A stretch of 37,444 nucleotides of DNA from Pedosphaera sp. (GTDB taxonomy: Bacteria; Verrucomicrobiota; Verrucomicrobiia; Limisphaerales; SIBH01): positions 1 through 37,444 of the forward strand of contig SIBH01000007.1 in NCBI GenBank assembly GCA_009695285.1, in the 5' to 3' direction. Below the pieces are notes generated by a model. The model was not told the DNA's origin. It ran no database searches and was given only the letters and a program-made list of their open reading frames with translations. This document shows, piece after piece, positions 7,964 through 17,983 of the stretch. Position numbers and translations under genes: made by a program. Every line of letters begins with the position of its first letter. Within the stretch, counting starts at the first letter, position 1.

Positions 7964-10900
7964 TTACGGTTTCACTTCCAGCCGGTAGAAGCGTGTTGTG
8001 TTCGTCAGGCTCGTGGTGAACGAAAGGATGCTCCCGTTGGCGCGAGTCCAATCCGCAACCGTGCTCCACGAATTCAGATTGGTGCTGCCGGTCAGGCGAT
8101 AGCTGCGGCCCGGCACCGTCGGCCAGTCGAGCCGCACCGCGCCGGTGTTCTGCACCACCGGTTTCAGGAAGCGGAGCACCGACGCGCTGTTCGTCGGGTT
8201 CGTGCCGGCGAGAAATTCCCCGTAATCGGACATGCCGTCGTGGTCCGTGTCGGTCGTCGCCGGATGCGAGGCGGGCGCGCTGCCGAACCAGGTCCGCTCC
8301 CACGAGTCGGCCATGCCGTTGCCGTTCGTGTCGGTGAGGGTGTAGCTGCCGGTGAACACCATCGTGCCGAGCGCGACCACCGAGGCAGTCTGCGGCGCGG
8401 GCGTGTTCCAGTTCGTGACCAGGTCCCAGGTCACCGTGTAAGTCCCCGGCACGGCGTTGGTCAGCACGAAGGAAGTCCCTTGCCCCGCGATCGACACGCT
8501 GCCGCTGGCGTTGTCGATGGTGAACGCCGCCTGCGAAAGGTTGTTCGTCACGCGCAACGTGCCGGGCGTGATGGTGCTGACCGTCACGGACACATCATCG
8601 ATCAGCCAGCCGGGGCGCGACGCGGCCTCGAACGCCAGCAGTTGATGATGCCACACGAAATAAACCACGCGTCCGAGGTGCGGCGAAAGGTCGATGTCCT
8701 CCAGCTCCCAGCCGCCGTTGAGGTCTTCATAGACGGCGAGCGAGATCGGCGCGGAGTTGGCGTTGGTGATGATGAGCAGCTCGCCGCCGGTGATCAGGTC
8801 CGTCTCCGTCTGCTCGCTGAAATCGTAGGCGTGCCAGAACTGCAGCCGCGCGGAGTTGCCACCGGTGAGCCGGATCGCCGGGCTGATGAGAAACGTGTCG
8901 ATCAGATCAGCGTAATCGTTGTTCAGGCTGCTGCCCCAGGCGTTCGGCGGCGAATGGCCGGCAGTGGCGAGGTCGTTGTTCGGCACGCCGAGCGTCCATT
9001 GCACCTGTGTGTCCTCGCTGTTGAAGACCGTCCAGACATCCGGACCGGAATCGAAGTGGTTCGTGTAGGGCGGCGTGAGCGGCGCCAGCGTGCGCACGGA
9101 ATAATTGGTTCCGAAATTATCCGTCGTCACCGTGTTGCCCGACGGATCGCGCGAGGTGACGCGGTAGTAATACACTTGGTCCGGCACCAGTCCGGTCAGC
9201 ACGATTTCGTGCTCCGTGTCGAAGTCCTCAAGATAGGCGGTGCGTCCGAGGAAGGGTGATTCGCCGAACTCCACCAGCGCGTCGGTGTCTTCCGAAGTCG
9301 TCCAGGTCACGGTCACGCTTTCGTAATCCGGCACCGCGAGCAGGCCGGAGATCGTCGGCGCGGTCGCATCCACTTCCGCCACCGCCGCAATGGTGACACC
9401 GCCCGACGCATCGACGTAGAGCGCATGAATGGTGTCGCCGTTGTTCGCGCGCAACCGTCCGGCGGCCGGTGGCGCGTTGGTGTTCATCAGCGTGGCGATG
9501 CCCCGGAACATGCCCGGATGCGTCGTCGCGTAAAGCGTGACCGGAATGCGGTTCGTGACGCTGTCACTGTAAACCTGGACGGTGATTTGATTCGTGCCGG
9601 CGAGGTCCGCGTCGGCGACTTCGATCGTGACCGCATCCGGCAGGGTGTAGCCGTCCCGGTCCAGGCCGATGCCGCCAATGCCGTCGAGTCCAGGAATGAG
9701 AAACTGCATCACGCGCCGCAGCACCGTCGCGCGCAGATTCCCGTCCGGGCCGTTCGTCGGAATGGCGTCCAGCGGGAACGAGAAAAAGACGACCCGCCCG
9801 GTGCTTTCCTGGCCCGTGCGCGGGTAGCGCATGCCAGCGGGCAGACCGGAATTGTAATCCCACCACGCTTCCGTCGCGTCGTGCTTCACGCCGAAGGTGT
9901 CGGCGAAATCGGGACCCAGCCCGAGAATTTCAATCTCCGGATAGTGCGAGTAATCCAGATCGACCAGCAGGCCGTCGGTGATCGGATCCTGCGGAATGCC
10001 CTCGGCGGTCGGGACGGTGTGGTCCTCGTCGCAGGTGTCGCAGCCACTGAAAAGAGGGTTGCGCGTGAAGCGCGAGACATGAAGGACATTGGTCACGAAG
10101 CCCGCGCCGCCGCCGTCGATGAGCCGCGTGAGAATCTCCATCGACGACATGAAGAACGAGCCGCCGTTGGTGACGTACTGGGTGATGAGATTCCGCTGCG
10201 TGGCGCTGAGCGAATCACTGCTGTCGTAGGCGTCGTTGATCCGCCACATCACGACGGGATACGGCCGCAACCGCGCGATGCCGAGGTTCGTGACACTCAC
10301 CACGTCGAAGCTGATGCCCGCCGCGCGCAGGGCGTTTGTATAGACACTGAGCGGAAGTTTCTCGGCGTCTGAATTAGCGTCGTCGAACGTGTAGGCGTTG
10401 ACGAGCAGCACCGTGGCATTGGTCGGCGCGACGAAGTTGAAGAAGACGCCGCCGTTGTTGTTCGTGGAGGTGTTGCCCGCCGCGTCCGTGCCGCTCACCG
10501 CGTAATGGTAGGTCTTGCCCGGCTGGAAATTTGCCACCACCACGGAATGACTCGTCACCAGAAAGTTGTTCGAGATGACCAGGCTCAACGGCGTGTTCGT
10601 GTTGTAGCGCACGACGGAGGTGGCCGGTTCATCGGTGAGCCAGGTGATGACCGCCTCGCCGTATTCGTTGACCTCGACGACGCTCGTGATGACCGGCGGC
10701 AGCAGATCGGCCACGGCGCTGGCGGTGCGCGTCACGTTCGCGGACACATCGAAATACTCGGCGCGAATCCAGTTGCCATGCGCGATCTGGAGCACGCCGT
10801 CGTTCGCCGCCGCGCCTGCCGCCGTCGCCACGCTGCCGGTGAAACTGCCGGGATAGCCCGCGGAATGCAGCACGAGCGCGAAGCCGTTCGTCTCCGTCGC

Positions 10901-13084
10901 GCTCTTGATCGTCACGTTTGGCGTCGCGCCAGTGGCCAGACTCGCGTCGATGAGCTTGATCTTCACCACGCCCAGCGCGGTGTAGGCGGGGCGGTCCAGA
11001 AACACGATCCCCTGCCCCGCCGGCGGCATGATCCCGGACGCGACGAGCGCGAAATCCTGATCGACCCCGACGGTGTCCGTGCGCGCATCGGACGGGACGT
11101 TGCGCGCGTGGATGCGGACGATGTATTCCCCCGGCAGCGGCACTGTGATGTGGACGGCCTCGACATTGTTGATCGCATCGTAGCCCGGCGCGTTCGGAAT
11201 GGATGCGCCGCCTTCAAACTGGTTGCCGTGATACGTCGTTCCGTCCGGCGCGATCACTTCCAGATCGAGATCGTTGACCAGCGCCGCGAGCGCGCCGGGA
11301 AAACCCGGCACGTCCGTGTAGGCCAGCGTGATCTTCAACGGCTCAATCGAATCCGAAATGATGACGTGCCGCTCGAATTGCTGGCCGGTCGCAAGCGTGA
11401 CGGCCTGATCGACGAAATCAAACACGCGGTCGCTCCCGATGATTTCCGTGAGGTCGATTTGGCCCCAGCCCTCGTCATGGTTCGGGGCCGGGCTGGTGCC
11501 GCCCGTTTCGTCGTCCATGTCCACGGCGGAGTTGATCAGCGCGGCCTTGACCAGCGCAGGCGAAGGCGTGGCGTTAGTGTGCGACTCGCGATACCACTGG
11601 ACGAAGACCGCCGCCGCGCCGGAGGCGTGCGGGCCGGACTGGCTCGTGCCGCCCTGGAACATGTAGAAAAACGAAATGTCCCCCCAGGCGAACTCGTCGT
11701 TGCCCACCGGCGAACGCAGCGAGGAAATCCAGGTGCCCGGCGCCGTCAGATCCGGCTTGATGCGCCCGTCTTCGCACGGCCCGCGGCTGGAAAAATCCGC
11801 CATCGTTTCCTGCCCGGAATCGTAGATGAAGTAGTCGTAGCGGTTGTTCTCCGCCGCCCCGGTGGCGATGACGTTCTTCGCGACCGCCGGACTGCCGATG
11901 GTCTGCGCGCCCGGCCCGGCGTTGCCCGCCGAGAATTCCAGGATGTACGGATGCCCCGTGCCGTCCGCGTCCCGCACCAACCCGTCAAACTCCGCCGCGC
12001 TCAGATCGTACCGGCCCTGCGTGTCATCGCCCCAACTGTTCGAGCCGATGTCCGCGCCGGCCTGCACCGCGTCGCGCGTGAGATCGAAGAAGCTCGGAGG
12101 AGCCTCGTAATTTCCTTCGCCGTCGAAAATGCGCTGCGCGATGACATGCGCGCCCGGCGCCACGCCCAAACCCCACAGCGCCCCGTAGTCGTCGATCTCG
12201 CCCGTCGCGCCGTTCGCCGCGACGATGCCGGCGACGTGCGTGCCATGGCCGTGTTCATCCGACGCGTCGGTGAGTTCGCCGTAAAAAAACAGCGCATCGA
12301 TCCGGCCGAACAGATCGGGGTGCATGAGGTTCGTGTCGCCGAGGTGAAGTCCGCTGTCCGCCACGGCGACCACCACGCCGCTGCCGTCATAGCCGAGCGA
12401 TTGCACTTGGGTCGGATGCGCGCCGGACTCGCCGCCGACAATTTTGGAAGCCGTCTCGTCGAAGAGCCGGATCTGCGGCCCGCGTTCGATCCACAGCACC
12501 GCGTCGGAGGCGGCGAGCGTGTTTAATTGCGCGCGCGGAATCTGCCCGCGCCAGACATGGCCGAACCGCGACGAAGTTTCCGAGGCGCCGCGCTTCATCA
12601 ACCCGCGGGCGCCCGCAAGCTGCTGCGGCGTGGCATCGGCGGCGAGCAAGATGGAAACGCCCACCTCACCGGCCGCCGCTACATTTTTGTTTTTCAACCC
12701 GCCATGGACCTTGTGTTCCGGGCGGAACGCGCCCGTCCAGCGCACGAACGGAAGAGTTTCGAGATCGCGCAACTTCACGCCGTCCGCGCGCGCGATGAAG
12801 GCGTGGTCGGGCACGTAGCGAATCAAGGTCACCCGGTGCTTCTTCAACTCCGCGCTCCACGCCGCCTGCAGCGGGCCGTCAAACTGCAAAACAAACAGAC
12901 CTGTATGCGCCGGCTCAGGGCTCTGCGCCAATGGCTGCACGAGCTGCTGACTTTTGTCCGGCGTCTCGATGCGTTCGTTGCGCAACCGGACAACCCCGCT
13001 CTCGGCAAAAGCCGCGGCGGTCGCGAGGAGGAAGGCTGCGACGAACAACAATCGTCGTACGCTTCCAAGTTGTCCGAGAATCAT
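7964..13084 (-). CDS. secreted S8 (subtilisin-like) serine peptidase, multidomain
   Basis: Signal peptide after MILGQLGSVRRLLFVAAFLLATAAAFAES. Catalytic-type motifs VVVAVADSGLHLGD, DEHGHGTHVAGIVAANG, EFSAGNAGPG, GGTSQSGPHASGAA. Fn3/Ig-like repeats and a Ca-binding-type TDTNGNGMADSWE...DTDHDGMSDYGEFLAGTNP tail. Start trimmed to the internal Met. Confidence 0.93.
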   Translation of the reverse strand: MILGQLGSVRRLLFVAAFLLATAAAFAESGVVRLRNERIETPDKSQQLVQPLAQSPEPAHTGLFVLQFDGPLQAAWSAELKKHRVTLIRYVPDHAFIARADGVKLRDLETLPFVRWTGAFRPEHKVHGGLKNKNVAAAGEVGVSILLAADATPQQLAGARGLMKRGASETSSRFGHVWRGQIPRAQLNTLAASDAVLWIERGPQIRLFDETASKIVGGESGAHPTQVQSLGYDGSGVVVAVADSGLHLGDTNLMHPDLFGRIDALFFYGELTDASDEHGHGTHVAGIVAANGATGEIDDYGALWGLGVAPGAHVIAQRIFDGEGNYEAPPSFFDLTRDAVQAGADIGSNSWGDDTQGRYDLSAAEFDGLVRDADGTGHPYILEFSAGNAGPGAQTIGSPAVAKNVIATGAAENNRYDYFIYDSGQETMADFSSRGPCEDGRIKPDLTAPGTWISSLRSPVGNDEFAWGDISFFYMFQGGTSQSGPHASGAAAVFVQWYRESHTNATPSPALVKAALINSAVDMDDETGGTSPAPNHDEGWGQIDLTEIIGSDRVFDFVDQAVTLATGQQFERHVIISDSIEPLKITLAYTDVPGFPGALAALVNDLDLEVIAPDGTTYHGNQFEGGASIPNAPGYDAINNVEAVHITVPLPGEYIVRIHARNVPSDARTDTVGVDQDFALVASGIMPPAGQGIVFLDRPAYTALGVVKIKLIDASLATGATPNVTIKSATETNGFALVLHSAGYPGSFTGSVATAAGAAANDGVLQIAHGNWIRAEYFDVSANVTRTASAVADLLPPVITSVVEVNEYGEAVITWLTDEPATSVVRYNTNTPLSLVISNNFLVTSHSVVVANFQPGKTYHYAVSGTDAAGNTSTNNNGGVFFNFVAPTNATVLLVNAYTFDDANSDAEKLPLSVYTNALRAAGISFDVVSVTNLGIARLRPYPVVMWRINDAYDSSDSLSATQRNLITQYVTNGGSFFMSSMEILTRLIDGGGAGFVTNVLHVSRFTRNPLFSGCDTCDEDHTVPTAEGIPQDPITDGLLVDLDYSHYPEIEILGLGPDFADTFGVKHDATEAWWDYNSGLPAGMRYPRTGQESTGRVVFFSFPLDAIPTNGPDGNLRATVLRRVMQFLIPGLDGIGGIGLDRDGYTLPDAVTIEVADADLAGTNQITVQVYSDSVTNRIPVTLYATTHPGMFRGIATLMNTNAPPAAGRLRANNGDTIHALYVDASGGVTIAAVAEVDATAPTISGLLAVPDYESVTVTWTTSEDTDALVEFGESPFLGRTAYLEDFDTEHEIVLTGLVPDQVYYYRVTSRDPSGNTVTTDNFGTNYSVRTLAPLTPPYTNHFDSGPDVWTVFNSEDTQVQWTLGVPNNDLATAGHSPPNAWGSSLNNDYADLIDTFLISPAIRLTGGNSARLQFWHAYDFSEQTETDLITGGELLIITNANSAPISLAVYEDLNGGWELEDIDLSPHLGRVVYFVWHHQLLAFEAASRPGWLIDDVSVTVSTITPGTLRVTNNLSQAAFTIDNASGSVSIAGQGTSFVLTNAVPGTYTVTWDLVTNWNTPAPQTASVVALGTMVFTGSYTLTDTNGNGMADSWERTWFGSAPASHPATTDTDHDGMSDYGEFLAGTNPTNSASVLRFLKPVVQNTGAVRLDWPTVPGRSYRLTGSTNLNSWSTVADWTRANGSILSFTTSLTNTTRFYRLEVKP

Positions 13085-13259
13085 GGCGACACAATAGCGT
13101 GCGACGGCAGAATGAACAAGGACGGCAGTGCAAACGCCAGCCACCACGAGGTAGACCGGCTGCGGCTGGTCTCCAACACACAGCCGCGCTCCGGATCGGC
13201 AGATGGAAATGCTGCCCAGTTGCTCCTCAAGATTGATTTACAATCGCAATTCCGCTCTT

Positions 13260-14129
13260 ATGGCGGCAATGAATCCCTATCGCCATCTCGTCTCTGAATT
13301 CGTCCGACTCGCCCACGCGGGCAAAACTTATCCACTCGGCGGATTGCCGGACTGCCCGCGCCCCCGTCTCGCGGCGGATGCGCCCAAGGCGCTGATTTTT
13401 TCACCGCACCCAGATGACGAGGTCATCATCGGTGGGCTGGCCTTGCGGCTCTTTCGCAATGCCGGGATGAACGTGATCAATGTCGCCGTCACGCAGGGCA
13501 GCAACCGCGCGCGGCAGGCGGAGCGGCTCACGGAACTGCGCGCTTGCTGCGACCACATCGGTTTCGGCCTGCTGCAAACGGCGCCGAACGGACTCGAAGG
13601 CGTGAACCTGAAAAGCCGCGCGGCGAACCCGGCGCAATGGTCGGCTTCGGTCGCGCGCCTCGCGGAGATTCTCGCGGAGCAGCAGCCGCGGATCATTTTC
13701 TTTCCGCACAGCGAAGACTGGAACAGTTCTCACATCGGGACGCACTATCTGGTGCTCGAGGCGCTCCAGCAACTCGGCGGGGGCTTTTCCTGTTTCACGG
13801 TGGAGACGGAATTCTGGGGCGCGATGGACACGCCAAACCTGATGGTGGAATCGAGCGAGGATGATGTGGCCGATCTGGTGGCGGCGCTGTCGTTCCATGT
13901 CGGGGAAGTGAGGCGCAATCCCTATCATCTGCGCATGACGGCGTGGCTCATGGACAACGTTCGGCGCGGCACGGAGCTCGTCGGCGGCCAGGGCGGCGCG
14001 TCTCCGGATTTCATGTTCGGCACGCTCTACCGTCTGCGGCGCTGGCGCGGTGGAAAGTTTGAAACGGTGCTGGAGAATGGCCGATTCCTTTCCTGCGCGG
14101 ATAATCCGGCGGCGCTGTTCGGCGTCTGA
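13260..14129 (+). CDS. PIG-L / LmbE-family deacetylase
   Basis: ALIFSPHPDDEVIIGGLALRL (HPDDE motif), NVAVTQGSNRARQAERLTELRACC, FFPHSEDWNSSHIGTHYLVLEAL. Confidence 0.9.
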   Translation: MAAMNPYRHLVSEFVRLAHAGKTYPLGGLPDCPRPRLAADAPKALIFSPHPDDEVIIGGLALRLFRNAGMNVINVAVTQGSNRARQAERLTELRACCDHIGFGLLQTAPNGLEGVNLKSRAANPAQWSASVARLAEILAEQQPRIIFFPHSEDWNSSHIGTHYLVLEALQQLGGGFSCFTVETEFWGAMDTPNLMVESSEDDVADLVAALSFHVGEVRRNPYHLRMTAWLMDNVRRGTELVGGQGGASPDFMFGTLYRLRRWRGGKFETVLENGRFLSCADNPAALFGV

Positions 14130-14138
14130 TTAGTGGCG

Positions 14139-14207
14139 CAGCCGTCCCGGCTGTGTTCACGGGCGTCTCGCCCGTAAACTAGCAACAGTTCAGGGGCAAA
14201 ACGCCCC
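14139..14207. repeat. three consecutive small hairpins (REP-like)
   Basis: CAGCCG-tcc-CGGCTG (14139-14153), ACGGGCG-tct-CGCCCGT (about 14158-14174), GGGGC-aaaac-GCCCC (14193-14207). Confidence 0.75.
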
Positions 14208-14235
14208 ACGAGACAGGTGGGACGCCAACCCCAAT

Positions 14236-16527
14236 ATGATTGCGAATTTCGAGCACCTTGTTATCGTCCAGCTTGCTCAACCAGACGTGAAACCAAACCG
14301 GCAAACCATCGCGCGCTGCCTCGCTGCCGTGTTCGGAATTCTGCTGCCTTGCCAGATCACGTTCGCGGCGGAACCGCCCGTCTCCTTCCGCACCGACGTC
14401 ATGCCGCTGCTCTCGAAGCTGGGCTGCAATGCCGGCACCTGCCATGGCAACGCCAACGGCAAGGGAGGCTTCAAACTTTCCCTGCGCGGCCAGGATCCCG
14501 ATCTCGACTGGATCGCCCTCACCCGCGATCAGTCCGGCCGCCGCGTCAATCCGCTCGATCCGCCGAACAGCCTGTTTCTGCTCAAGTCCACCACCGGCCT
14601 CGCCCACGAAGGCGGACAGCGGTTGCGGCCCGATTCCGACGCCTGGCGCACGTTGACGCGCTGGATCGCCAACGGCGCGAAGGATGACGGCGCGACGGCG
14701 CTCAAGCTCGCGCGGCTCGAAGTCACGCCGCCCGAACAGGTGCTGATCGAACCAAAGCGCGAAGTAAAACTGCAGGCGCGCGCAATCTTCACCGACGGAT
14801 CGGAACGCGACGTGTCGCGCCTTGCGGTCTATGACCCGGCGAATCTGCTCGTGAGCGTTTCGCCCGACGGCCTCGTGACCAGCCAGCGTCCGGGCGAGAC
14901 GACGGTGATTGTCCGCTTCCTCGAAAAGCAAACGCCCGTGCGGCTCGCCTTCGTGCCGAAGCGTCCGGCCTTCAAATGGAGCAGCCCGCCGGAAAACAAT
15001 TTCATCGACCACGAAGTCTTCGCCAAGCTGCGCACGCTGCGCATGAATCCCGCACCGTTGTGCTCTGATGAAATTTTTCTCCGCCGCGCGCATCTCGATC
15101 TGCTCGGCCTGATTCCGACCGGCGACGAGGCGCGCGCGTTCCTGGCCGACACCGCGCCCGGCAAGCGCACGAAACTCGTCGAGACGCTGCTGCAACGGCC
15201 GGAGTTCGTGGATTTCTGGACGCTCAAGTGGGCCGACCTGCTGCGCATCGAGGAGCGCCAACTCGACGCGAAAGGGATGCAGACGTTTCACCAATGGATT
15301 CACGAGAGCATCGCCGCGAACAAGCCGCTCGACCAGTTTGCGCGCGAACTCGTGTCCGCGCGCGGCAGCACCTACACGAACGCGCCGGCCAACTGGTATC
15401 GCGCCAACCGCACGGCGGTGCAGCGCGCGGAAAACACCGCGCAGCTTTTTCTAGGCGCCCGACTCAACTGCGCCCAGTGCCACAACCATCCGTTCGAGCG
15501 CTGGACGCAGGATGACTATCACAACTGGACGGCGGTCTTCGCCCGTGTGGACTACAAGATTCTCGAAAACAAGCGCAAGGACGAGAGTGACAAGCAGGAG
15601 TTCAAGGGCGACCAGATTGTCTTCCTCACGAACAGCGCCTCGTGGATCAATCCGCGCCTCGGCAAGCCGGCCACGCCGCGCCTGCTCGGCGGTTCGACCA
15701 TTGCCGAATTGAAACTGCCCGTCGAGCGCGACGAACTCGACGCGCTCGCCGACTGGTTGACCAGGCGGGAGAATCCGTGGTTCGCGAAGATGCAGGCGAA
15801 CCGCATCTGGTTTCACCTGATGGGCCGCGGCCTCGTCGATCCGGTCGATGATTTTCGCGCGAGCAATCCGCCGTCGCATCCGGAACTGATCACAGCGCTC
15901 GCCAGGGAACTGGCCGATCATCATTTCGATATGCGCCACCTGATCCGCGTGGTGATGAATTCCCGCGCCTACCAGCTTGCCTCCGAGACGAACGAAACGA
16001 ACGGTGATGACGAAATCAATTATTCGCACAACCGCCTCCGCCGCCTCGGCGCCGAGCAGTTGCTTGACTCGCAGTGCCTCGCCACCGGGGCGGCGCTTCA
16101 GTTGAAAGACCAGCCCAAGCTCACCCGCATCTCGGAAATGATCGAGGGCCGCAAGCACTACAAGCCGTTGACCTCGACCGAGGACAAATTTCTCGCGGCG
16201 TTCGGCAAGCCGCCGCGCCTGGTCTGCTCGGAGAGCGAACGCTCGAATGACACGACCATGGGCCAGGCCTTCCAGTTCGTGAGCGGCCCGCTGCTGAATG
16301 AACTGCTGACGCGGCAGAAAAATCGCCTCGGCCGGCTGGTGGCCAGCGGCCAAGACGAGCGCGCCATGCTGACGGAGTTGTATTGGGCCACGCTTTCCCG
16401 CCCACCGGCTGGGGCGGAACTGGGCCGGTTGGCACCACGGCTCAAGGCGGCGAATGACAAGCGCGCCGCGCTGGAAGACATCGAGTGGGCGCTGCTGAAT
16501 TCGAAAGAATTTGTATTTCGGAGATGA
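14236..16527 (+). CDS. DUF1549/DUF1553 planctomycete-type cytochrome-like protein with Ig-like (BIG2) segment
   Basis: FRTDVMPLLSKLGCNAGTCHGNANGKGGFKLSLRG; LDLLGLIPTGDEARAFLAD; LNCAQCHNHPFERWTQDDYHNWTAVFARVDYK; FAKMQANRIWFHLMGRGLVDPVDDFRASNPPSHPELI. Confidence 0.92.
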   Translation: MIANFEHLVIVQLAQPDVKPNRQTIARCLAAVFGILLPCQITFAAEPPVSFRTDVMPLLSKLGCNAGTCHGNANGKGGFKLSLRGQDPDLDWIALTRDQSGRRVNPLDPPNSLFLLKSTTGLAHEGGQRLRPDSDAWRTLTRWIANGAKDDGATALKLARLEVTPPEQVLIEPKREVKLQARAIFTDGSERDVSRLAVYDPANLLVSVSPDGLVTSQRPGETTVIVRFLEKQTPVRLAFVPKRPAFKWSSPPENNFIDHEVFAKLRTLRMNPAPLCSDEIFLRRAHLDLLGLIPTGDEARAFLADTAPGKRTKLVETLLQRPEFVDFWTLKWADLLRIEERQLDAKGMQTFHQWIHESIAANKPLDQFARELVSARGSTYTNAPANWYRANRTAVQRAENTAQLFLGARLNCAQCHNHPFERWTQDDYHNWTAVFARVDYKILENKRKDESDKQEFKGDQIVFLTNSASWINPRLGKPATPRLLGGSTIAELKLPVERDELDALADWLTRRENPWFAKMQANRIWFHLMGRGLVDPVDDFRASNPPSHPELITALARELADHHFDMRHLIRVVMNSRAYQLASETNETNGDDEINYSHNRLRRLGAEQLLDSQCLATGAALQLKDQPKLTRISEMIEGRKHYKPLTSTEDKFLAAFGKPPRLVCSESERSNDTTMGQAFQFVSGPLLNELLTRQKNRLGRLVASGQDERAMLTELYWATLSRPPAGAELGRLAPRLKAANDKRAALEDIEWALLNSKEFVFRR

Positions 16528-17930
16528 AGCTTATGAACCGTCCCTTTTCCTGCTCCAGTTTCGCTGCGGAAAAATTTTCTCGCCGGCACGCGATCAAGGT
16601 CGGCGGGCTCGGCTTGCTCGGACTCACACTGCCCGGACTGCTGCGCGCCGAATCCGCGCCTGCCGCGAAGGCCGGCAAGTCGCGCGTGAAATCCGTGGTG
16701 TTTCTTTTCCAGTTCGGCGGCCCGAGCCACCTCGACATGTTCGACATGAAGCCCAATGCCGTGGAAAATGTGCGCGGGCCGCACAAACCAATTTCCAGCA
16801 GCGCGGACGGCATCCAGGTTTCCGAGCATCTGCCGAAGACGGCGAAGATCATGGACAAGGTGACGCTCATCCGCTCAATGCACCACACCATGAACAACCA
16901 CAACTCGGCGGCCTACTACGCCCTGAGCGGTCACGCGCCCGCGACTGACGACCAGCGCCTGCGCGATTCGATCGACCTGTTCCCCTGCTACGGCTCGGTG
17001 GTCGATTTGCTTTCTCCCAGCGGCGCGGAAATGCCGACCTCTGTTTCCTATCCTTACGTGATCGGCGACGGCTCGGTCACGCCCGGCCAACACGCGAGTT
17101 TTCTCGGCAAGAACCACGACCCGTTTTTCTTCGCGCAGGATCCGAACTCGCCGAACTTCAGCCTGCCGGAACTGAGCCTACCCGCGAACATTTCGTTCGA
17201 GCGGATGCAGGCGCGGCGCGAACTGCAAAAGCTCGTCGATCAGCAGACGCGCCTGATGGACAACCCGGCGGCGCGCGGTTTCGACACCTACTACGACAAG
17301 GCGATGGCCATGCTGCAATCGCCCCGGCTCCGCAAGGCCTTCAACATCGCCGAGGAACCGGCAGTCATGCGCGAGGCCTACGGGCGCACCACCTACGGAC
17401 AAAGCTGTTTGCTCGCGCGGCGGTTGGTCGAGGCGGGCACGAAGTTTGTAACGGTGTATTTCTCGGACAACATCGGCGGGCAGAAGACCGACGGCGGCGG
17501 CTGGGACACGCACGGATTCAACAACACCAAGATGTATCCCATCATCGAGAAGTATCACCTCCCGATCACCGAGCAGACACTGCCGACCTTTCTCAACGAT
17601 CTCGAAACGCGCGGCCTGCTCGACACCACGCTCGTCGTCTGGATGGGGGAATTCGGGCGCACGCCGAACATCAACAAGAACGCCAGCCGCGATCACTGGC
17701 CGCAATGCTACACCACGCTCCTCTGCGGCGGCGGCATCAAGCGCGGCTTCGTCTATGGCGCGTCCGACCAGACCGGCTCCTATCCCGCCGAGAAACCAGT
17801 GCGCCCCGACGATCTCGCCGCGACCGTCTATCACATGCTCGGCATCGATCCGCACACGGAAGTCCGCAACACCCAGCAGCGCCCCGTGCTCATTGCGGAT
17901 GGCAAGCCGGTGCTGGATGTGATCGCGTGA
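16524..17930 (+). CDS. DUF1501-domain protein with N-terminal Tat-like leader
   Basis: FSRRHAIKVGGLGLLGLTLPGLLRAES; VVFLFQFGGPSHLDMFDMKPNAVENVRGPHKPI; VVWMGEFGRTPNINKNASRDHWPQCYTTLLCGGGIKRG. ATG overlaps the upstream TGA (ATGA). Confidence 0.93.
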   Translation: MKLMNRPFSCSSFAAEKFSRRHAIKVGGLGLLGLTLPGLLRAESAPAAKAGKSRVKSVVFLFQFGGPSHLDMFDMKPNAVENVRGPHKPISSSADGIQVSEHLPKTAKIMDKVTLIRSMHHTMNNHNSAAYYALSGHAPATDDQRLRDSIDLFPCYGSVVDLLSPSGAEMPTSVSYPYVIGDGSVTPGQHASFLGKNHDPFFFAQDPNSPNFSLPELSLPANISFERMQARRELQKLVDQQTRLMDNPAARGFDTYYDKAMAMLQSPRLRKAFNIAEEPAVMREAYGRTTYGQSCLLARRLVEAGTKFVTVYFSDNIGGQKTDGGGWDTHGFNNTKMYPIIEKYHLPITEQTLPTFLNDLETRGLLDTTLVVWMGEFGRTPNINKNASRDHWPQCYTTLLCGGGIKRGFVYGASDQTGSYPAEKPVRPDDLAATVYHMLGIDPHTEVRNTQQRPVLIADGKPVLDVIA

Positions 17931-17983
17931 AGCGGCCTTTGACTGGAGAGAAGCGGGAAGCCCTGTTCAAAACTTAAGCCGAA

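Noticed and set aside
10505-12526. 673-aa + strand ORF antisense to the subtilase
   Set aside because: Arg/His/Val-rich shadow ORF; the opposite strand carries clear subtilase motifs. Typical artefact of high third-position GC.
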